A DNA stretch of 64,000 nucleotides from the NCBI RefSeq assembly GCF_040564635.1, contig NZ_CP159837.1, positions 685,001 to 749,000 of the forward strand, given 5' to 3'. Made by a program: the position numbers and the translations under genes. How positions within the stretch are numbered: position 1 is the stretch's first letter; each line of letters starts with the position of its first letter. This DNA is from Planktothricoides raciborskii GIHE-MW2 (GTDB taxonomy: Bacteria; Cyanobacteriota; Cyanobacteriia; Cyanobacteriales; Laspinemataceae). The notes beneath the pieces were generated by a model that was not told the origin of the DNA, did no database searches, and saw only the letters and a program-made list of their open reading frames with translations. Below are positions 45,079-53,386 of this stretch, piece after piece.

Positions 45079-46089
45079 ATGAAAGCTTTAAACTTATTAA
45101 AGTTTTTAAGTCTAAGTTCTACAATGGCGATCGCCTTTAGTGGGTCAGTGCTATTGACGCCAAAGGCTCAAGGGTTGACTGGGTATGAAAATCCTCAGCA
45201 GTTCGCCAATTTTCTCCAAGCAGATCAGTCGCTTTTACAAGCACAAGCGCAAACTCAAGCACAAGCAGAAGCACAAGCACTAGAGCGCGATCGCCAACGG
45301 ATCTCTGAACAGGTGATTTTACTCCATCGGCAAATGGTTGGGCCCAATGCCAGTCTATCGAGTCGCCACTTGGCAGCTTATGTCAATTGTATCGAGCAAA
45401 ATGTTTGCACTTGGGATGATGTTCGCGCTCACATTGCTCATACTAACCCAGTAGATAATCGCTATCAAGGTCGCTCTGAGGATGAATATAGTCGTCGTCC
45501 CATTGGTTCATCTTCCAGAGATAATCGCAGCATTAGCCAGCGCCATGGCGATCGCTATCGTGATGATGAATATCGTGATTATGAATATAATGATGGACAA
45601 GTCCTCCAAGCACAGTCAAGAGAACGCCAGCAAATCGAGGAACAAGTACGAAGACTGTATCGGCAAATGCTAGGTAATAATGCCAGAATTTCTCGCCGTG
45701 ACCTGCGGGATTATGTGAATTGCATTGAGCGGGATCGCTGTGATTGGGACGATGTGCGTGAAGAGATTGCTTATAGTGATGCCGGAGAGGAGGCGATCGA
45801 GGAAATTTACCAAGAAGTTCTCGAACGAGATCCAGATCGCGGGGGGATGAGAACTTACCAAGATCGGTTAGCCGATGATTGGAATATTCAAGATATTCGG
45901 GAGGATATTGCCGAAAGTGATGAAGCGGAACAGGCAATTAATCGAATTTATCGAGAAATATTGGGACGAAATGCTGATAGCAGAGGGTTAAGAACCTATC
46001 AAAGAAAGCTTTCTGAAGACTGGAGTCTCGATAAAGTCCGTCGCGATATTGCCAACAGTGATGAAGCGAGAAGACGGCGAGGCGGCTAA
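45079..46089 (+). CDS. secreted DUF4214-type repeat protein
   Basis: A 336-residue protein with a signal peptide (KALNLLKFLSLSSTMAIAFSGSVLL, cleavage near TPKAQG), a Gln/Ala-rich stretch (about 50-75) and four related repeats. Repeats 1 and 2 share LYRQMLGNNARISRRDLRDYVNCIERDRCDWDDVR-like sequence with a C-x6-C pair; repeats 3 and 4 are DUF4214 units (IYQEVLERDPDRGGMRTYQDRL, IYREILGRNADSRGLRTYQRKL). A charged Arg/Asp/Tyr-rich linker separates repeats 1 and 2. GGGAGG precedes ATG 45079. DUF4214 is often found in exported or S-layer-like proteins; function unknown. Confidence 0.82.
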   Translation: MKALNLLKFLSLSSTMAIAFSGSVLLTPKAQGLTGYENPQQFANFLQADQSLLQAQAQTQAQAEAQALERDRQRISEQVILLHRQMVGPNASLSSRHLAAYVNCIEQNVCTWDDVRAHIAHTNPVDNRYQGRSEDEYSRRPIGSSSRDNRSISQRHGDRYRDDEYRDYEYNDGQVLQAQSRERQQIEEQVRRLYRQMLGNNARISRRDLRDYVNCIERDRCDWDDVREEIAYSDAGEEAIEEIYQEVLERDPDRGGMRTYQDRLADDWNIQDIREDIAESDEAEQAINRIYREILGRNADSRGLRTYQRKLSEDWSLDKVRRDIANSDEARRRRGG

Positions 46090-46182
46090 GATTTTCCTGT
46101 AAAAAAAAATCCGATATCGCTATGATATTATTGTGGCGATATTCGTGAATTTAAAACATATCGTAATTTGATGTTTCTCATT

Positions 46183-46229
46183 AAAAATACTCTAAATACA
46201 ATATACAATTGAATATTTAGAGTATTTTT
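46183..46229. terminator. bidirectional-type terminator
   Basis: AAAAATACTCTAAATA (46183-46198) and TATTTAGAGTATTTTT (46214-46229): 16-bp perfect arms with A and T runs included. Confidence 0.8.
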
Positions 46230-46335
46230 AATTTATTGATGGTGTTTAAATCAAGATTTTAAAAAAGTAAAAAAAACCGGTTTAAATTTTACATTTAATA
46301 AAATTGTTCGGATAAATTTGATCGGTGAATCGGTT

Positions 46336-47043
46336 ATGCAAATCTCCTGTTATATTAAATTTTGGAGAGTATTTCTTAGTTTGACTCTTTTCGGTTTAGG
46401 TTTTTCGGTCTATTTCAGTCCGCTAGTTTCATCAAAATATCGAGAATACGCTTTCAATTTTGCTAAGAAATATTTGGAAATATTTTCACAAGAACTGACA
46501 GAAAAAGCGTGGGGTAATGTTGGGGCGATCGCTTATCCTGCTGGCGATCGGTTGATGATCGGTAATAATTCTAAACCGCAAAGCTTAGATGAGATTCAAA
46601 AGGAATACTTACGACCACATTTTGGTGATTTAGTGGATCGGGTCATGGTGGTCTACAGTGCTTTGCTGATGGAAGATTGGGTGGCGGCTAGTTTTCAAAT
46701 TAATGTCGGCAGATCTAATGCTCAAGTTTATGGTCATCGCATCTATATTCGGGATATTTATCGCCCTGGTGATTTACAGCAAATCGTTTTGTTAGCCCAC
46801 GAACTGTATCATTGTAAGCAATATGAAGAGCTAGGCAGTCTCAGTAAGTTTGGTTATCATTATTTTTTGCAATATAAAAAAGCTGACGAGAAATATAACC
46901 AAAATATATTTGAGCAAGAGGCGTTTAAATTTGAAAAGTTTTTTGCCAGTTGGTTGGCCAACGAAGTGAGAGTAAACGGAACTAGAAGCCGAAATAGAAA
47001 AGCAAAAAAATCTTCTGATATTGCTTTAGAAAATGAAGATTAA
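46336..47043 (+). CDS. predicted membrane-anchored zinc metallopeptidase (HExxH)
   Basis: A 235-residue protein of no family I can name. An N-terminal hydrophobic segment (about 8-28, FWRVFLSLTLFGLGFSVYF) suggests export or anchoring. The motif LLAHELYHCKQYEELG gives HELYH, and a downstream Glu in FEQEAFKFE could be the third zinc ligand, as in gluzincins. The pattern LAHELxHxxQY followed by FGYHYFLQYKKA resembles DUF4157-type peptidase domains. The start is ATG 46336; a TTG 18 bases upstream is open but unlikely. Basic, Lys/Arg-rich C-terminus. Confidence 0.65.
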   Translation: MQISCYIKFWRVFLSLTLFGLGFSVYFSPLVSSKYREYAFNFAKKYLEIFSQELTEKAWGNVGAIAYPAGDRLMIGNNSKPQSLDEIQKEYLRPHFGDLVDRVMVVYSALLMEDWVAASFQINVGRSNAQVYGHRIYIRDIYRPGDLQQIVLLAHELYHCKQYEELGSLSKFGYHYFLQYKKADEKYNQNIFEQEAFKFEKFFASWLANEVRVNGTRSRNRKAKKSSDIALENED

Positions 47044-47264
47044 TTTATGGATCAACAAAAATAATAGCTGGGATCAAATTATACCGATAAGCTATTTTAT
47101 TAGAAAAAATAGTTATATTTTCCTAGCAAAACGCTGGCCGGAATCTTCCTCGCTAAATTCTTACAGATATCCGTGGGGATGACAGTCTCGGTGGGAACAA
47201 ATTATAATAGATTCACGACCATGATTTATAAATTTTTATGAATTTTTCGAGGGAATTTATCACG

Positions 47265-47594
47265 ATGACATTATCAAAATTATCTCCAGCATTGTATTTG
47301 TTGCTGGCTTTGACGATCGCCTCTTGGTTGGGACTGGCAGAACCAACAATGGCCGCAACCGATCGCACTCCACAGATGGCCGATAACCCAACTGTAATCG
47401 CGTCGGTGGTACATCCTCAAACTCCCCTCTCCCAAGTGCGCGGTGATTTGGCTGCTGTTTGGAAGAATCACGGAGTTTCTGGATCCCAAATTTGGCTGAC
47501 CAGAAACGTCAATGATGGATTAAAAGATTTACCTGGATGTGCTTGTGCCGCTTGTAGTGGGATTAATCGGGAAATTTTTTCCCCGGTAGGATAA
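47265..47594 (+). CDS. small secreted Cys-containing protein, unknown
   Basis: A 109-residue protein with a clear signal peptide (KLSPALYLLLALTIASWLGL, cleavage near PTMAA) and a mature part of about 80 residues containing WKNHGVSGSQIWLTRNVN and a CACAAC cluster (C-x-C-x2-C) near the end. I do not recognise the family. A longer start at 47238 is possible. The 3' end overlaps the convergent kinase gene by 32 bp. The Cys cluster beside a metal-exporter locus invites a metal-binding guess, which is inference. Confidence 0.55.
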   Translation: MTLSKLSPALYLLLALTIASWLGLAEPTMAATDRTPQMADNPTVIASVVHPQTPLSQVRGDLAAVWKNHGVSGSQIWLTRNVNDGLKDLPGCACAACSGINREIFSPVG

Positions 47595-48948
47595 CAGTCA
47601 CCGTGGTTCCTCGATCCACCTCGCTAGATATGTGGATTTGTCCTTGATGATTTTCTACAATGGCGCGGGCGATCGCTAACCCTAATCCCGATCCAGTCGG
47701 CGAAAACTTTGCCTCACTTTGATGAGAATGATGTCTGGCTGGATCGACGCGATAAAACCGCTCAAAAATTTGTGGTAACGACTCAGCAGGGATACCAATG
47801 CCGGTATCCCTGACTTTTATCTGTAAAGGTGGAGACTGTCCCTGGCGAAAGTTTAGGGGATCGCACTGTAATTTCACTTCAATATCTCCCCCAGTGGGAG
47901 TGTATTGCAGGGCATTGGTTAATAAATTCGTAAACAGTCGGGTTAATTGTTGACTGTCCCCCCGCAGGCTGAAGATATTGCCCCGATCTCCTGTCGAGAC
48001 AATTTCCGCTTCTAATTCTGGGGAGAATTCCTGGGGTGTGGCAATATCCAGAAACAAGGTAATGCCTTTTTCGGTGGCGATCGCTTGTTGTTCAGAAATC
48101 ACAGAAATCAGCAACTCATCCAAATGCACCGTTTCCCAATTGGGTTGAACGATGCCACTATCTTGTCTAGCTAGAAATAATAGATCGTCCACCAATCGCC
48201 CTAAGCGTCTGGTCAAGCGTTCGATCATTTGTAACTGTAATCGTTGGGTGGCGGATTCCAGATTCGGATCCGCTAGGGCTACTTGCACGTTGGTTTGAAT
48301 TATCGCGATCGGACTCCGCAGTTCGTGGGAAGCATCGGCGGTAAACTGTTTCAGCCTTTGGTAAGATTCGCGCACCGGGGCGATCGCCAGCCCGGAAAGC
48401 AACCAACCAATCACCCCCACACCGATCGCCATCACCGCTGTCCCCACACTTAAATCCCAAATCAATTGTCGAATGGGTTTAGTAAATTCAAACCAGGGAT
48501 GACTCACGCGCAAATAGCCTAAGACCTGTCGCCCATATTCCACTCGTTCGGTAATTTGTCGTAACCACAACTCGTGACTATTGCCCACTAAATGCACTGT
48601 TTCTCCAGTCCGGTTGGGATGCAAGGGCAGATTTAAGGACTCAGAAAACGTTGCCCAGAGTAACTCTCCCGTAGGACTAAACCACTCTAAATCAATATGA
48701 TCGTCTTCCACCGCGTTGGTATTATTGCGAAAACTGGCTTCGACATTAACTCGCAATCCACCTTGAGAATTCGGTGAAATCACCAGCGATCGCTCCACTA
48801 CTTCCACCACGTGCTTGAGGGTATCGTCGATGCGATCGATTAAAGTATTCCGCACATAAAAATAAAAACCTGTGGCAAATACCAGCAGTAAAATCGCGGT
48901 GACGGTGGTGTACCAAAGAGCTAACCGACGGCGAGTGGTTTGAAACAT
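47563..48948 (-). CDS. two-component sensor histidine kinase (RppB/NrsS-like)
   Basis: A 461-residue membrane kinase. Two membrane helices (about 10-32 and 165-190) bracket a periplasmic sensor domain of about 130 residues. No long HAMP is apparent. H-box FTADASHELRSPIAI (His near 213), N-box LFTNLLTNALQYTP, G1 VRDTGIGIP, F-box IFERFYRVD and G2 GSGLGLAIAR are all present. Sequence order and the sensor region recall RppB, also called NrsS, which in Synechocystis senses nickel or redox state. No response regulator is adjacent in the window. It lies 215 bp downstream of dmeF, same strand. Confidence 0.88.
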   Translation of the reverse strand: MFQTTRRRLALWYTTVTAILLLVFATGFYFYVRNTLIDRIDDTLKHVVEVVERSLVISPNSQGGLRVNVEASFRNNTNAVEDDHIDLEWFSPTGELLWATFSESLNLPLHPNRTGETVHLVGNSHELWLRQITERVEYGRQVLGYLRVSHPWFEFTKPIRQLIWDLSVGTAVMAIGVGVIGWLLSGLAIAPVRESYQRLKQFTADASHELRSPIAIIQTNVQVALADPNLESATQRLQLQMIERLTRRLGRLVDDLLFLARQDSGIVQPNWETVHLDELLISVISEQQAIATEKGITLFLDIATPQEFSPELEAEIVSTGDRGNIFSLRGDSQQLTRLFTNLLTNALQYTPTGGDIEVKLQCDPLNFRQGQSPPLQIKVRDTGIGIPAESLPQIFERFYRVDPARHHSHQSEAKFSPTGSGLGLAIARAIVENHQGQIHISSEVDRGTTVTVILPGKKFPD

Positions 48949-48957
48949 AACTTCTTT

Positions 48958-49165
48958 TTGTGGTTATTGGTTGTTGGTTATTGGGTAGGGATTCTTTGGT
49001 TGTTGTTTGTTCGTTGTTGTTGGGTAGGGATTCTTTTGTTGTTTGCTCCTCCGCTCCTCCGCTCCTCCGCTCCGGGGCAACCACCGCCACGGAAAAGCCC
49101 CTACCACTGTCCTCCCCGGCTCCCCTACACCCCACACCCCACACCCCACACCCCACACCCCACTT
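48958..49165. repeat. composite low-complexity array
   Basis: TTGTTGG-type heptamers, two GGGTAGGGATTCTTT units, a CTCCTCCG run and five CACACCC units, in the same order as the array at 25056-25400. Confidence 0.9.
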
Positions 49166-50144
49166 ATATCGTCTGTTTCTGCAAATTGATGCACGGTTCC
49201 CCATGACAGTGATTCACTTCAACTAGGACATGAGAAAGAGAGGGAATATGGCTAAGTAAATTCTTATAATATTCTGGTGGCTGAGGATAATGTGTCACCA
49301 AAGAAATGGTCGCCGCTAGATGATTTTCGCTCAGTTTCCAAACGTGCAGATCGGTGACTCGATTATCCGAGTCTTGCTCAATTGCATTTAAAATTGCCAA
49401 ATTGATGTCTTTATCAATTGATCCGTCCAGCAAGATTTCACCGGTTTCAGTCACTAATCCATAAGACCATTTGGCAATCACTAATGCACCAATCAAACCC
49501 ATGACCGCATCCAGCCAAACCCAACCTAAAAACTTGCCCGCGAATAAGGCAATAATGGCAAAAAGAGAAGTTAATGTATCCGCTAAAACGTGAATATAAG
49601 CAGCACGAAGATTATGATCGTGGTGGTCATGGTGGTCATGGTCGTGGTCATGGTCGTGGTGATGATCGTGGTGATGATCGTGATGATCGTGATGATCGTG
49701 TAATAGGAAAGCACTGACAAGATTGATAAATAATCCAATCACTGCGACATAGATTGCCTCATTGAACTGAATCGATGTCGGTTGAAAAAGACGAGTCAAT
49801 GACTCGACGGCGATCGCCAGCGCAATCACTGCCAGCACAATTGCACTGGTAAAACCACCCAGTACAGTCACTTTGCCGGTGCCAAAGGTGTATTTAGGAT
49901 TGCGTGCATTTCTCCGGGCATATTGATAGGCAAACACGGCAATTCCAAAGGCTCCGACATGGGTGGCCATGTGCCAACCATCAGCCAGCAAAGCCAGGGA
50001 ACCAAAGGTTGTACCAGCGACAATCTCAGCCACCATTGTTACGGCTGTCAGTAACAGGACTATTTTGGTTTTTTTCTCTGCTTCATGTCGCTCAACAGAA
50101 AAATCATGGGCGTGTTGCCATTCTTCAAGGGTATGGATGTGCAT
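49164..50144 (-). CDS. dmeF: CDF-family Co(II)/Ni(II) efflux transporter DmeF
   Basis: A 326-residue cation diffusion facilitator that exports divalent metal by proton antiport at the inner membrane. The N-terminus MHIHTLEEWQHAHDF is typical of DmeF. Six membrane helices; metal site residues in ALLADGWHMATH and HVLADTLTSL; a His/Asp-rich cytosolic loop at about residues 149-177. The cytosolic C-terminal domain (about 230-326) ends with NHCHGEPC. ATG 50144 is preferred because the longer frame from 50228 runs into the palindromic element. A sensor kinase gene follows. Confidence 0.92.
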   Translation of the reverse strand: MHIHTLEEWQHAHDFSVERHEAEKKTKIVLLLTAVTMVAEIVAGTTFGSLALLADGWHMATHVGAFGIAVFAYQYARRNARNPKYTFGTGKVTVLGGFTSAIVLAVIALAIAVESLTRLFQPTSIQFNEAIYVAVIGLFINLVSAFLLHDHHDHHDHHHDHHHDHDHDHDHHDHHDHNLRAAYIHVLADTLTSLFAIIALFAGKFLGWVWLDAVMGLIGALVIAKWSYGLVTETGEILLDGSIDKDINLAILNAIEQDSDNRVTDLHVWKLSENHLAATISLVTHYPQPPEYYKNLLSHIPSLSHVLVEVNHCHGEPCINLQKQTI

Positions 50145-50176
50145 AAAAATTCTCACAAAAGACTTGGGCTGAATTC

Positions 50177-50322
50177 TTATAGCGGTTTTCAGATTGGTCA
50201 ACCACAAATCTCGCTTAGGGCAAAGCATGACCTCATTAAATCTCTGCTTTTAACCCTCGAATGCGGTCATGCTTTGCCCCTACCAAATCATCTGTGGTCT
50301 ATTCAACAGAAAACCGCTGTAA
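50177..50322. repeat. MITE-like 146-bp imperfect inverted repeat
   Basis: The ends TTATAGCGGTTTTC (50177-) and GAAAACCGCTGTAA (-50322) are inverted, and pairing continues inwards (ACCACAAAT/ATCTGTGGT; TAGGGCAAAGCATGACC/GGTCATGCTTTGCCCCTA), leaving a centre of about 30 bp. No open frame. It sits directly upstream of dmeF. Confidence 0.8.
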
Positions 50323-50421
50323 TCTCTAGCTTATAATTTTTTTACTCCCTGTAAACTCCTTAGCCTTACGGACAAACCGCTGATGAAAGTAAATTTTTTA
50401 ATTTTTTAATTCTTGCACACG

Positions 50422-51375
50422 CTATTCAGGACAACGACCCTTTTTCCCATCAGGCATAATCGCATTACACAAATTAGCGTCTCTAAGATTGGTATTGGTC
50501 GTATCTGCCCTCAATAAATTGGCTTCGGTGAAATCAGCCCCCTGAGTTTGAGCCGAAATCAACACGGCATTCAACAGTTGTCCTCGGAGTAAATTGACGC
50601 CAATTAGGTTAGCTTCTCTGAGGTCGGCATTTTCCAAGTCAGCTTTTTCTAGGTTAGTGCCACGAAAGCTGGTATTCATCAACTGACTATTTCTCAGGGT
50701 GACACCGGGCATTTGCGCCCCGTCTAGACTAGCCCGACTTAGGTTGGCTTGGGCTAAATTGGCACTGCTGAGGTCGGCACCTCTGAGTTGTGCGGCGGCT
50801 AAGTTCACCCCAGTCATTTGCGTATTGCTCAGGGAAGCTCCATTGAGATTGGCTCCCCGGAGGTTGGCTTGTTCGAGAAAAACTTCACTCAAATTCGTGC
50901 CACTCAGGTTAGCTTCTTCCAGGTTGCTACCCGCAAGGTTAATTAAGAATAAGTTGGCTCCTACCAGTTGCGCCCGACGAAGGTTGGCATTGAGTAGGTT
51001 GCTGCCGGTAAGTTCTGCGCCTCTAAAGTTGACGTTTTCTAAGTTGGTATTGCTCAGGTTGGCACCACTGAGATCCGCTGCTCTTAAATCACTGCCTCTG
51101 AGGGTGGCGCCGGTTAGATTGCTGGAGCGGAGATTGGCTCCCCGGAGATCAAAACCACTGAGATCCGCACCAATAAGATTACAACCGGCACAATTTTTGG
51201 TTTGTTGCAATTGTGTGAAGTCGGATGGGTTATAGCGGCGTTCGCGGCCTTCGCCGCGGTGCGGAGCACCTTCGGGAATAGATTGACCTACCGTAAAGGG
51301 GACTGTTTCGCAGAGAATAATTAACAAAGCAATAAAAACGATGGTCAGGCTTTTTCTGATGTAACGGGGAATCAT
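50422..51375 (-). CDS. secreted pentapeptide-repeat protein
   Basis: A 317-residue protein with an N-terminal hydrophobic signal segment (KSLTIVFIALLIILCETVPF), then QTKNCAGCNLIGADLSG and about 45 A(D/N)LxX pentapeptides forming a right-handed quadrilateral helix (for example GANLRSSNLTGATLRGSDL). The C-terminal cap LCNAIMPDGKKGRCPE recurs, as IMPDG, in the second pentapeptide protein at 61579-62292. Predicted periplasmic or lumenal. Molecular role unknown. TTG 51420 is a possible longer start. Confidence 0.88.
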   Translation of the reverse strand: MIPRYIRKSLTIVFIALLIILCETVPFTVGQSIPEGAPHRGEGRERRYNPSDFTQLQQTKNCAGCNLIGADLSGFDLRGANLRSSNLTGATLRGSDLRAADLSGANLSNTNLENVNFRGAELTGSNLLNANLRRAQLVGANLFLINLAGSNLEEANLSGTNLSEVFLEQANLRGANLNGASLSNTQMTGVNLAAAQLRGADLSSANLAQANLSRASLDGAQMPGVTLRNSQLMNTSFRGTNLEKADLENADLREANLIGVNLLRGQLLNAVLISAQTQGADFTEANLLRADTTNTNLRDANLCNAIMPDGKKGRCPE

Positions 51376-51844
51376 TGTTAAGCTGTTTAAGCGAGAATGT
51401 CGGTAATTTTTGATTTTCAATCGATAGCCCCCTCGTTGGCGCAGATATTTTAGGAGATTGCTTTCCGACCTAGTTGCATCTTATCGGTAATGGCTAAATA
51501 TGAATTGTAAATATGGACTGTAAATATGGACTGTAAATGTTGAGTGCGGCCACCTCTTTGCGCGACAGGCGATCGCGCTAAAAGTTGTTAGACTGCGGTT
51601 TTTGTGGCAGGTTCCAAGATCGATTGACCCTCTGCTCTCTCGTTCCCTCGCACTCATAATTACTCTCATGGTGCCTCCGGGCGTCACCAGCCTAACCCTA
51701 AACAAAGCGAATCACTTTGTGAATCACTTTTAATGGAATGATAACTTTGAGAATTTTTCTATTTATAAGTGGTGAAAAATCGTTAAAATAAGTCTGAGGA
51801 AGATTTTTTCCAAGACTCAAAGAGTCTCTATTGCAGAATCGACT
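51376..51844. other. intergenic with 13-bp direct repeats
   Basis: TGTAAATATGGAC is repeated in tandem near 51506-51540. The rest should contain the upstream regions of the two divergent genes. A minus-strand frame (51698-52051) overlaps the better plus-strand gene and is rejected. Confidence 0.5.
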
Positions 51845-52261
51845 ATGTTCTCTCATCCTATTTTTGACGATTCCTGTGAAGGATCCGATTCCGGGAATCG
51901 CGATCTCTCGGAATCCTTCTACAAAACATTGTTTAAGCGCTTGTGTGAGTCGTTTGACTATTCTACCCAAGCGCTTTTCAGTGAATGCATTTTTGGGATT
52001 GCCCCTTCTCCCGCAGGAGAAAACACTTTGTTTATCGTGGCGCCTTCCCAAGAAGTGTTAGAAAAACTGATTGCCCGCAGCGATCGCCTCCAAAATGAAG
52101 TGAATCGCCGCCTTCCGGGAATTAAGCAAACGGCGATTTGTGTTCAACCACCAGATGCCGATCGCGATCGCCTGCGGTCGTCATTGCCGCCGCAGTTCCC
52201 CCCGCAGTTTATGTTAGGCAAAATCTTCCGTCACTCTGCTGAAGATGAGTCAGTTAATTAA
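51845..52261 (+). CDS. small protein of unknown function, DnaA-domain-I-like pattern
   Basis: A 138-residue soluble protein with no family that I can name with confidence. An acidic N-terminus is followed by a compact domain at about 22-105: SFYKTLFKRLCESFDYSTQALF, then NTLFIVAPSQEVLEKLIARSDRLQ and NEVNRRLPGIKQTAICVQPP. The alternation of two helices, two strands and a helix, with TLFIVAPS followed by a charged helix, recalls DnaA domain I, but this is weak. Pro-rich tail PPQFPPQFM. ATG 51845 without a clear ribosome-binding site. Confidence 0.6.
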   Translation: MFSHPIFDDSCEGSDSGNRDLSESFYKTLFKRLCESFDYSTQALFSECIFGIAPSPAGENTLFIVAPSQEVLEKLIARSDRLQNEVNRRLPGIKQTAICVQPPDADRDRLRSSLPPQFPPQFMLGKIFRHSAEDESVN

Positions 52262-52402
52262 CTAACAGAGCCTTTAACCATCTGAGTACGATTAACCAGG
52301 GAATTTTTTTCCCGATCGCACGAGCGCAACACTAATCTGACAAAAGATTTCAGAACCGGCAAATCCTCCGAAAGCGGAAGAGATTTGTTATTCTGAAATC
52401 TC

Positions 52403-53251
52403 ATGTCGCCCCTGATTCCAGGTATGCATAAATTCTTCACTGGATCGTTAACAATTGAACGATTAAATATTCTCATTTCCCATCTGCCAGAATCCCTCAA
52501 AGGCACTAAACTTGTGCAATTATCGGACTTTCATTATGAAGGCTGGGGACTTTCAGAACAGTTACTCTTTGAGGCGATCGCCGCCAGCAATGCGGCCAAA
52601 CCGGACTTAGTGCTCCTGACCGGCGATTATGTCACTGATAAACCAAACTCGATTCATCATTTAGTCCAGCAACTCAAACATTTAGAAAGTAGCGCGGGGA
52701 TTTATGCCATCTTAGGCAACCATGATATTAAACCAAACGAATCCCGAACTGAAATAATTCAAGCCCTGACCAGTATTGGGATTCAGGTCTTATGGAACCA
52801 AATAGTTTATCCTTTTGGTGACGGTTTGGCCTTAGTGGGCATGGCCGACTTCTACTCTGGTGAATTTAACCCCAAAGCGGTGTTTCCCCATATCCCGGAA
52901 CAAGTTCCCCGCATCGTTCTGTCCCACCATCCTGACACGGCTGCGATGATGTCTCGATGGCGGATTGATTTACAACTTTCCGGTCACACCCACGGGGGGC
53001 AAATTGTCTTACCCAGAATTGGTCCATTAGCGCCTAAGTTGACAAAAATTCGTCAGATGATTCCCCAACCTTTAAGCCGTTGCCTGTCCTCGATCAATAA
53101 AAAACCGGATAAAGTCATTCGTCATTGGGAATGGAGTCAGGGATTACATCAAATTAACCAAAATTTTCTCTATGTGAATCGCGGTTTAGGCACTTATTTC
53201 CCCGGTCGCCTATTTTGTGCCCCGGAAGTGACGGTGATTACGCTATTGTAG
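52403..53251 (+). CDS. metallophosphoesterase (YkuE/YaeI-like)
   Basis: A 282-residue calcineurin-fold phosphoesterase. All five metal motifs are visible: LVQLSDFHYEGWG (DxH), LLTGDYVTD (GD), ILGNHDIKP (GNHD), VLSHHPDTA (H) and LSGHTHGGQ (GHxH). This matches the YkuE/YaeI group, membrane-associated phosphoesterases linked to lipid or cell-wall precursors; no membrane segment is obvious here. ATG 52403; an inverted repeat GATTTCAGAA/TTCTGAAATC (52347-52400) sits just before the start. Confidence 0.9.
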   Translation: MSPLIPGMHKFFTGSLTIERLNILISHLPESLKGTKLVQLSDFHYEGWGLSEQLLFEAIAASNAAKPDLVLLTGDYVTDKPNSIHHLVQQLKHLESSAGIYAILGNHDIKPNESRTEIIQALTSIGIQVLWNQIVYPFGDGLALVGMADFYSGEFNPKAVFPHIPEQVPRIVLSHHPDTAAMMSRWRIDLQLSGHTHGGQIVLPRIGPLAPKLTKIRQMIPQPLSRCLSSINKKPDKVIRHWEWSQGLHQINQNFLYVNRGLGTYFPGRLFCAPEVTVITLL

Positions 53252-53276
53252 AGATATTTAAGGACTCGCTGAACCC

Positions 53277-53360
53277 AGAAACCCGGTTTCTAGTAGGGGC
53301 GAATGGCCATTCGCCCCTACTTGGTTTTTGCCAACGGCTGATCCAAGAAACCGGGTTTCT
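53277..53360 (+). terminator. palindrome cluster after the phosphoesterase gene
   Basis: Two copies of AGAAACCSGGTTTCT (53277-53291 and 53346-53360) flank the perfect 28-bp palindrome GTAGGGGCGAATGG plus its complement (53293-53320). The outer copies can pair with one another. The serpin gene starts only 27 bp later, so this could be a terminator, a leader structure, or both. Confidence 0.75.
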
Positions 53361-53386
53361 TCTTGAAAACTTACTTTTTTAGGCAA

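Noticed and set aside
51698-52051. 117-residue minus-strand frame resembling a basic DNA-binding protein
   Set aside because: It overlaps the better plus-strand gene at 51845-52261 and lacks a convincing start; phrases such as GIGSFTGIVKNR look suggestive but I could not support them.
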